From contig JAKLHH010000133.1 in assembly GCA_022710245.1 (NCBI GenBank), positions 1-11,112 of the forward strand: a stretch of DNA of 11,112 nucleotides. Reading direction: 5' to 3'. The position numbers and the translations under genes were made by a program. The notes beneath the pieces were generated by a model. It was not told the DNA's origin. It worked only from the letters and a program-made list of their open reading frames with translations, and searched no databases. Shown here piece after piece: positions 6,961 to 11,112 of this stretch. The DNA is from Myxococcota bacterium. GTDB taxonomy: Bacteria > Myxococcota > Polyangia > GCA-2747355 > JAKLHH01. Numbering within the stretch: position 1 is the stretch's first letter; the number at the start of each line of letters is the position of its first letter.

Positions 6961-6995
6961 CGCGAGCCGTCTCGCGCTCATCCCGTAGCCACGGG
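6961..6995. terminator. Tandem stem-loops between convergent genes
   Basis: CGCGAG (6961-6966) pairs with CTCGCG (6971-6976) around a CCGT loop. CCCGT (6982-6986) pairs with ACGGG (6991-6995) around AGCC. Both lie in the 52-bp gap between two converging genes and would form on either strand. There is no T tract, so termination would have to be assisted or the hairpins act as mRNA end caps. Confidence 0.35.
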
Positions 6996-7004
6996 CTGCT
7001 GAGG

Positions 7005-8423
7005 TCAGCGCTCGTCAGCGCCGACGTCAGGCTGACCCGTGCGCGGCTGGCCGTCGATGTCGTCGCTGCAGACTGACGGCTCGACCACCGCCCCCTGGTC
7101 GAGCGCCTTCACCGCTCCGGCGGTCAGGTGCAGATCGCCGCTCGCCAGGTCGACGAAGGTGCTCGATAGCGCGTCCGTCACATTGCCTGCCTCCCAGGCG
7201 GTGGCGCCGTCCCGCGCCATCAGGTTGTGGCTCACCAGGTTGTTGATGACCCTCACGGTGGTGACGGCCTCTCGCCACTCGATGCAGGTGTAGGGGGCGT
7301 CCGCGAAGGCGACCGTGTTGTGTGCCACCACGGTGTCGCAGCTGTTCCAGACCATGAGACCGGAGTCCGCGGTCACCCCGGCGCGGGCGGCGATAAAGTT
7401 GTTGCGCAGAACTCCCCCCACGTTGTCGACCGGGCTGGTGGTCGACGAGCAGGCCCCGGGGTGAAGGCGCGTGCCACTTCCGGCGGTGATGCCCATGCGG
7501 ATCCCCTGGCCCGAGTTCAGGATCCGATTCCGCTCGACCAGCACGTCGCGGGAGCCGTACGCGACCTGGATGGCGGTGAAGTGGGCGCTCGGGCACCAGA
7601 AGCCCGTCAGGTCGTTGCTGAAGAGGTGCCAGCCTGTGATGCCGTTCAGGTTGAGGCCGTTTAGCGCGCAGGACTCCTTGAGGGCGCTCCGGAAGCTGTC
7701 GGTGATGCTGAACGAGCTGCAGCCGATCACGCTATCGTCGGTGTACCTGCCGCCGATCCCCGGCGCGTGCACGTGGTTCTTGTTGATGTCCACGACCCGC
7801 AGCCGGTAGAGAGCGACCCGCTTCATGATCCCGGAGGGGCTCTCGATGTGGACGGCAGTGTCGCTGGAATTGACGATGCTCAGGTCCGCGAGAACCACGT
7901 CGGAGGCGGTCACCGAGACGACCTGCTGCTGGCCGCCGCCGTCGAGGATCACCTTGGTCCGGTCCCCGCTGGCACCGCGAACGACGGTCCGCGGCCTGGA
8001 GAGGACGAGGCCGCCTGTGAGACCGGCGGCGAGGTAGGTCCCGTCCTCAAGCAGGATGGTCGTGTCCGGCTCGGCGGCGGCCACCGCGTCTCGCAGCGAG
8101 TCCTTCGGGGTGAGGGTCACGGTGTGGGCGGTCACCGGGTAGGCAGGCCCGGTGCAGCTGAGGGGCAGGACGAGGGACCAGCCGCCCCCCACCTCGCCGC
8201 GTGCGTCGCTCCGTCCGGCGAGCTCGGAGCGCGCGCTGTCGGAGACCGGTGACCTGTCGGAGATCGGCGAGGGGCCGGAACCCACGTAGCGGACGCATCC
8301 GCTTGCGGCTGGTGTGAGCAGCAGCAGGAAGGGCCCGAGGTGACCTATCGCGGTTCCATGACTAGAGAGGAACCTTGGGAGGCCGCGGCGCCGGCGAGCG
8401 ACAGCGTTGGCAGCACACACCAT
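7005..8423 (-). CDS. Exported parallel beta-helix lipoprotein
   Basis: From ATG 8423 the product is 472 aa. It starts with a basic region (RRRR at 10-13), a hydrophobic core GPFLLLLTPAA and a lipobox-like ASGC at Cys43, so it is probably exported and lipidated. A low-complexity Ser/Gly/Arg linker follows. The main domain has the rhythm of a right-handed parallel beta-helix of the pectin-lyase type: TTILLEDGTY, VVLADLSIVNSSDTAVHIE, DVLVERNRILNSGQGIRMG, VLRNNFIAAR, VVAHNTVAF, VRVINNLVSHN. The end, DIDGQPRTGQPDVGADE, matches the tail of choice-of-anchor Q-type proteins. Polysaccharide binding or cleavage is possible, but I see no catalytic residues I can name. ATGs at 8531/8528 and a GTG at 8420 are alternative starts. 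The 8531 start would overlap the divergent gene and add a non-signal leader. GC is lower than in its neighbours. Confidence 0.8.
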   Translation of the reverse strand: MVCAANAVARRRRGLPRFLSSHGTAIGHLGPFLLLLTPAASGCVRYVGSGPSPISDRSPVSDSARSELAGRSDARGEVGGGWSLVLPLSCTGPAYPVTAHTVTLTPKDSLRDAVAAAEPDTTILLEDGTYLAAGLTGGLVLSRPRTVVRGASGDRTKVILDGGGQQQVVSVTASDVVLADLSIVNSSDTAVHIESPSGIMKRVALYRLRVVDINKNHVHAPGIGGRYTDDSVIGCSSFSITDSFRSALKESCALNGLNLNGITGWHLFSNDLTGFWCPSAHFTAIQVAYGSRDVLVERNRILNSGQGIRMGITAGSGTRLHPGACSSTTSPVDNVGGVLRNNFIAARAGVTADSGLMVWNSCDTVVAHNTVAFADAPYTCIEWREAVTTVRVINNLVSHNLMARDGATAWEAGNVTDALSSTFVDLASGDLHLTAGAVKALDQGAVVEPSVCSDDIDGQPRTGQPDVGADER

Positions 8424-8426
8424 GAA

Positions 8427-8456
8427 ACTATGTGCCAGCGAGATGAGCGAGGTCAA
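8427..8456 (-). promoter_or_regulatory. Possible promoter of the beta-helix lipoprotein gene
   Basis: On the minus strand TTGACC (8456-8451), an 18-nt spacer, and CATAGT (8432-8427). The predicted +1 near 8420 falls on an in-frame GTG just inside the ATG at 8423, so a leaderless GTG start is possible. No ribosome site is visible before either codon. Confidence 0.3.
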
Positions 8457-8529
8457 TCCAGTAGCCTCACACGCATCGAGAGCACGATGGCCTGGAACCC
8501 CGATCCGGGATTTGGCACAATCCACCATC

Positions 8530-9807
8530 ATGAGCGTGCGCGGTCGTTCCCTCGAGTTCGAGCGCCTCGAGGATGAGTTCGGGTCGGTCGTCAGCGACCT
8601 CGAGCTCTACACCTACTACCAGCTGCTCGAGGTCGAGCCGGACTCCAGCCCGGATCGCGCCCTCTACAACTACAACCTGCGCAAGTACGAGTACGAGAAG
8701 CTGCAGAAGGATCATCGCTGCAGCGCGGCGCTCTACCAGAGCCTGACCCTGCTCCTCGACCGCCTCGACGAGGCGCGCGAGGTGCTCTGCGACGAGCAGC
8801 TGCGCCGCCACTACGACGCGCGGCTCGAGCTCGGGCAGACCCGCCACGCGGAGGTGGTGGAGCGCCGCCGCAAGACCCGCCCGAAGGCGGTGCTCACCGC
8901 GGAGCAGGAGCTGGCGGAGAAGGCGGCCGCCAGGCTCCAGCGCACGATCCACAAGGAGTATCTCGACGCGCCCGAGGAGCAGGGGATCGACGTCTCGGAG
9001 GGGATCGAGGCCGACCTCCTCGACCGCGAGAGCAAGACCCTCGAGGGCGAGCTCGCCGGCTACGGCGTGGCCGTCGACGTGGTGGAGCTGCCGCCGGAGG
9101 AGGCGGTGCCCATCGAGGCCGAGTACCTGGAGAAGGCGGAGCGCGACCTCAGGCTCAAGCTCTACCGGGACGGCGCCAGCCTGCACGCGCCCGCCGAGGC
9201 CGAGGACGTCGCGGCCGACGCCGCGTTCGTCGCCGGGATGACCGAGCAGCTGCACGCCGAGCTGGCCGAGATGGGTGTGCCCGAGAAGGAGGAGGTCGAG
9301 GAGGACGCGCTCCCGCCGGACGCCGAGCTGCTCGACAAGCTCCTCGGCCAGGAGCAGCGCGCCGTGCAGGATCTCGGCGTCGCCACCGCGGTCTGGGACG
9401 ACTCCTTCCTGATGGAGCAGACGGCGAGCGCCGCCGACGCGGCGGAGGCCGCGCAGGCGCTGGAGGCTGATCTCTCCAGGCTGAAGGTCGAGTACGCGGC
9501 CGAGCGTGGCCCGGAGATCACCATCGACCCGCTGGAGGATTTGCCCTTCATCGCGGAGCGTCCGCAGGACGCGAGCAGGGCAAATCACGAGCGGCCGGTG
9601 CTGATCCCCGTGGCGACGCCCGCCGCGCCCGTCCTCAGCCGCCAGACCGGCCCGCACCGGGCGATCCCGGAGCCCGAGGAGCTGGTCATCGACCTCGAGG
9701 CCGCGCCGCTCCCGCCCGCGACCCGTCCAGCGGCCGCGCCGCCGCCCTCGGAGGAGATCGCGCCGATCATCGTGCTCGACGAGGACGACGAGCCCGCGAA
9801 GAAGTGA
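8530..9807 (+). CDS. J-domain-like protein lacking HPD, with acidic C-terminal region
   Basis: From ATG 8530 the product is 425 aa with no signal peptide or membrane segment. Residues 28-97 follow the J-domain plan: TYYQLLEVEPDSS, a long basic/aromatic helix (RALYNYNLRKYEYEKL), a second long helix and DEAREVLCDEQLRRHYD, close to the family's EAYEVLSDPEKRxxYD. The HPD tripeptide needed to stimulate Hsp70 ATPase is absent; the expected loop reads KDHRC. Residues ~110-330 are highly charged and probably helical or coiled coil. The last ~100 are Pro/Ala/Glu-rich and acidic, ending in DEDDEPAKK. A partner-binding role without Hsp70 stimulation is my inference. The frame extends upstream to ATG 8407, but that extension is AT-richer and lies in the divergent promoter region. 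No ribosome site precedes 8530. A weak CACAAT at 8516-8521 would place +1 near 8528. Confidence 0.8.
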   Translation: MSVRGRSLEFERLEDEFGSVVSDLELYTYYQLLEVEPDSSPDRALYNYNLRKYEYEKLQKDHRCSAALYQSLTLLLDRLDEAREVLCDEQLRRHYDARLELGQTRHAEVVERRRKTRPKAVLTAEQELAEKAAARLQRTIHKEYLDAPEEQGIDVSEGIEADLLDRESKTLEGELAGYGVAVDVVELPPEEAVPIEAEYLEKAERDLRLKLYRDGASLHAPAEAEDVAADAAFVAGMTEQLHAELAEMGVPEKEEVEEDALPPDAELLDKLLGQEQRAVQDLGVATAVWDDSFLMEQTASAADAAEAAQALEADLSRLKVEYAAERGPEITIDPLEDLPFIAERPQDASRANHERPVLIPVATPAAPVLSRQTGPHRAIPEPEELVIDLEAAPLPPATRPAAAPPPSEEIAPIIVLDEDDEPAKK

Positions 9808-9840
9808 CCCCAGCCTGACCCGTCACCCCAGCCTGACCCG
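9807..9840. repeat. Tandem 16-bp direct repeat after the J-like gene
   Basis: ACCCCAGCCTGACCCG occurs at 9807-9822 and again, identically, at 9825-9840 with TC plus one base of offset between them (period 18). Each copy contains CCTGACC, which can pair with one of two GGTCGGG copies at 9851-9857 and 9859-9865. A nested double hairpin is therefore possible directly after the stop codon. Confidence 0.6.
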
Positions 9841-9865
9841 GCGCGGTCCAGGTCGGGCGGTCGGG
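9814..9865 (+). terminator. Possible nested hairpin 3' of the J-like gene
   Basis: CCTGACC at 9832-9838 can pair with GGTCGGG at 9851-9857 (7 bp, one G-U, 12-nt loop). CCTGACC at 9814-9820 can pair with GGTCGGG at 9859-9865 outside it. No T run follows. This competes with the stem inside the 38-bp repeat copy B, so alternative folds are possible. Confidence 0.3.
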
Positions 9866-9886
9866 CGAAGCTGCCGCGACCAGCAA
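9849..9886 (+). repeat. 38-bp stem-loop repeat, copy B
   Basis: This is the second copy of the element at 1887-1924: identical arms CAGGTCGGGCGGTC and GCTGCCGCGACCA, with a variable centre (GGGCGAA here). It lies downstream of the J-like gene and upstream of the gatE promoter, in the same relative orientation to both flanking genes as copy A. Confidence 0.6.
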
Positions 9887-9905
9887 ACCCTGGCGCGCCA
9901 GCCCT

Positions 9906-9938
9906 TTGACATCCACGCTCCCCGCGTGGTGGTATCAT
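9906..9938 (+). promoter_or_regulatory. Predicted gatE promoter with long spacer
   Basis: TTGACA (9906-9911) is a perfect -35 match. TATCAT (9933-9938) matches the -10 at 5/6 and is preceded by TGG, an extended -10 (TGn). The spacer is 21 bp, 3-4 more than usual. The predicted +1 near 9945 gives a leader of about 38 nt that contains GGAG (9970-9973), 9 nt before the GTG start. Confidence 0.5.
9913..9929. promoter_or_regulatory. Dyad inside the gatE promoter spacer (possible operator)
   Basis: CCACGC (9913-9918), TCCCC, GCGTGG (9924-9929): a perfect 6-bp inverted repeat lying wholly between the -35 and -10 boxes. A dyad in an over-long spacer resembles the layout of MerR-family promoters (19-20 bp spacers), but no MerR gene is in the window. 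Confidence 0.4.
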
Positions 9939-9982
9939 GCCGCCGCCGCGCCGCCGCGGCCCCTGCAGCGGAGTCTCCCACC

Positions 9983-11112
9983 GTGGACCAGACGATCGAT
10001 TACGCCGAGGTCGGGCTCATCGCCGGGCTGGAGGTGCACCAGCAGCTCCTGACCGAGCGCAAGATGTTCTGTCACTGCCCCGCCGGACGCTACACCAAGA
10101 CGCACGACGGCGTCGTGCTCCGGCACATGCGGCCGACGCTCTCCGAGCTCGGGGAGTACGACGGCACGGCGCTGATGGAGTTCAAGACCAAGAAGAACAT
10201 CATCTACCTCCTGCACAAGAGCAACGTCTGCACCTACGAGATGGACGACACGCCGCCCTTCCTGCTCAACCAGGACGCGCTCGACGTGGCCATCGAGCAG
10301 TGCCTGATGCTCGGCTGCGACATCGTCGACGAGGTGCACATCGCGCGGAAGCAGTACCTCGACGGCTCCATCCCCACCGGCTTCCAGCGCACCGCCATCG
10401 TCGGCGTCGGCGGCAAGCTGCCGCTGCGCGGTCGCACCCTCTCCATCACCCAGGTCTCCGTCGAGGAGGACAGCTGCCGCGAGGTGATGGACAAGGGCCA
10501 CCTGATCGTCTGGCGCACCGACCGCCTGGGCATGCCGCTGATCGAGACGGTGACCGGCCCCGATCTGCGCACGCCCGACGAGGTCGCGGAGGCGATCCTC
10601 CTGATCGGCCGCGTCTGCCGCTCGACGGGCCACGTCCGCGTCGGCATGGGCGCCAGCCGCCAGGACGTCAACGTCTCCGTGCGCGGCGGGCGCCGCGTGG
10701 AGATCAAGGGCGTGCCGCAGGCCGGCTGGGCGCCGCGCCTGGTCCACGGCGAGGCGGTGCGCCAGGTGAACCTCCTCAAGCTGCGCGACCAGCTCCACGC
10801 GAGGGGCTTCAAGCGGCCGGAGGACATCAAGCTCGAGCACGCCGAGGTCACCTACCTCTTCGAGGGCTCGCAGCTCTCGGTACTCCGCTCCGACTCCTGG
10901 GCGCGCTTCATCGAGGAGGACGGGCGCCGCCCCGGCTTCGAGCTCGGCGGCGGTCACTTCTGCGTGCGCGCGGTGAAGCTCACCGGCCTCGCCTCCACGC
11001 TCTCCTTCCCCACCCAGCCCGAGCACACCTTCGCGCACGAGCTCGCCGGCCGCGTGCGCGTCATCGCCGGCCTCGACCAGCAGCCGATCCTGGTGCACAG
11101 CGAGAAGTGGCC
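9983..11112 (+). CDS. gatE: GatE-type subunit of Glu-tRNA(Gln) amidotransferase (3' end outside window)
   Basis: 376 codons are visible and open to the window edge. GatB/GatE proteins activate Glu charged on tRNA(Gln) and replace it with Gln. In GatDE, known from archaea, GatD supplies ammonia. The start GLEVHQQL (Glu17, His19) and FCHCP have the GatE form HQQL; GatB usually reads GLEVHVQL. RPTLSELGEYDGTALMEFK, DGSIPTGFQRTAIV, SVEEDSCREV, TDRLGMPLIETVTGPD, GASRQDVNVSV and RVEIKGV all follow the GatE pattern closely. The final ~60 visible residues (VRAVKLTGLAS, then FAHELAGRVRVIAGL) look like the start of the AspRS-type GAD insertion that GatE has and GatB lacks. GTG 9983 is chosen for its GGAG site and promoter. 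An in-frame GTG at 9929 lies upstream of +1. No gatD, gatA or gatC is in the window; whether gatD follows is unknown. Confidence 0.85.
   Translation, partial: MDQTIDYAEVGLIAGLEVHQQLLTERKMFCHCPAGRYTKTHDGVVLRHMRPTLSELGEYDGTALMEFKTKKNIIYLLHKSNVCTYEMDDTPPFLLNQDALDVAIEQCLMLGCDIVDEVHIARKQYLDGSIPTGFQRTAIVGVGGKLPLRGRTLSITQVSVEEDSCREVMDKGHLIVWRTDRLGMPLIETVTGPDLRTPDEVAEAILLIGRVCRSTGHVRVGMGASRQDVNVSVRGGRRVEIKGVPQAGWAPRLVHGEAVRQVNLLKLRDQLHARGFKRPEDIKLEHAEVTYLFEGSQLSVLRSDSWARFIEEDGRRPGFELGGGHFCVRAVKLTGLASTLSFPTQPEHTFAHELAGRVRVIAGLDQQPILVHSEKW

Noticed and set aside
8513..8518. TGGCAC as a sigma54 promoter half
   Set aside because: No TTGCA-like -12 element follows at the required spacing.
8407..8529. N-terminal extension of the J-like protein from ATG 8407
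   Set aside because: The extra 41 residues show no domain pattern, come from an AT-richer stretch and overlap the predicted promoter and start of the divergent gene. The J-like domain starts well after ATG 8530.
9937..9939. ATG as the gatE start
   Set aside because: It is out of frame with the GatE reading frame and overlaps the predicted -10 box.
9983..11112. Calling this gene gatB
   Set aside because: GLEVHQQL, RPTLSELGEYD and the GAD-like segment after about residue 325 fit GatE. GatB would continue toward its YqeY-like tail domain without this insertion.

Overview
The window is high-GC DNA (roughly 70 % by eye) and densely coding. Codon usage strongly favours G or C in the third position, and there are several Myxococcota-like features: an IspDF fusion, an alanine/arginine-rich lipoprotein, a degenerate receiver-GGDEF protein and a J-like protein with an acidic tail. 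A member of Myxococcota or another delta-proteobacterial lineage is my best guess, but nothing here proves it. No tRNA, rRNA, CRISPR array, transposase or phage gene is visible.

Left part (1-3308). A bifunctional isoprenoid gene ispDF runs leftward off the window edge. It diverges from a small predicted lipoprotein gene followed by xseA (exonuclease VII large subunit). The ispDF/lipoprotein gap holds two back-to-back sigma70-type promoters. Each one places +1 exactly on the A of its gene's ATG, so both mRNAs look leaderless.

Middle (3309-6952). A gene with its own promoter encodes a pseudo-receiver plus pseudo-GGDEF protein. It is followed, with no gap, by an ASCH (PUA-like) domain gene, which overlaps by 1 nt a Cof-type HAD phosphatase gene. 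These three look like one operon. A membrane-anchored YaeI-type metallophosphoesterase follows after a short gap.

Right (6953-9807). A leftward gene for a parallel beta-helix lipoprotein lies in a stretch of clearly lower GC and is probably a later arrival. It diverges from a gene for a protein with a J-domain fold pattern that lacks the HPD tripeptide and carries a long acidic C-terminal region.

Right edge (9808-11112). A structured intergenic region leads into a gene that runs off the window and reads as GatE, the amidotransferase subunit described for archaeal Glu-tRNA(Gln) amidation, rather than bacterial GatB. This is the most unusual gene here. A 38-bp imperfect repeat (33/38 identical) occurs after the lipoprotein gene and again before gatE. 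Its two arms are almost invariant and can pair, while the middle varies, so it looks like a dispersed stem-loop element.
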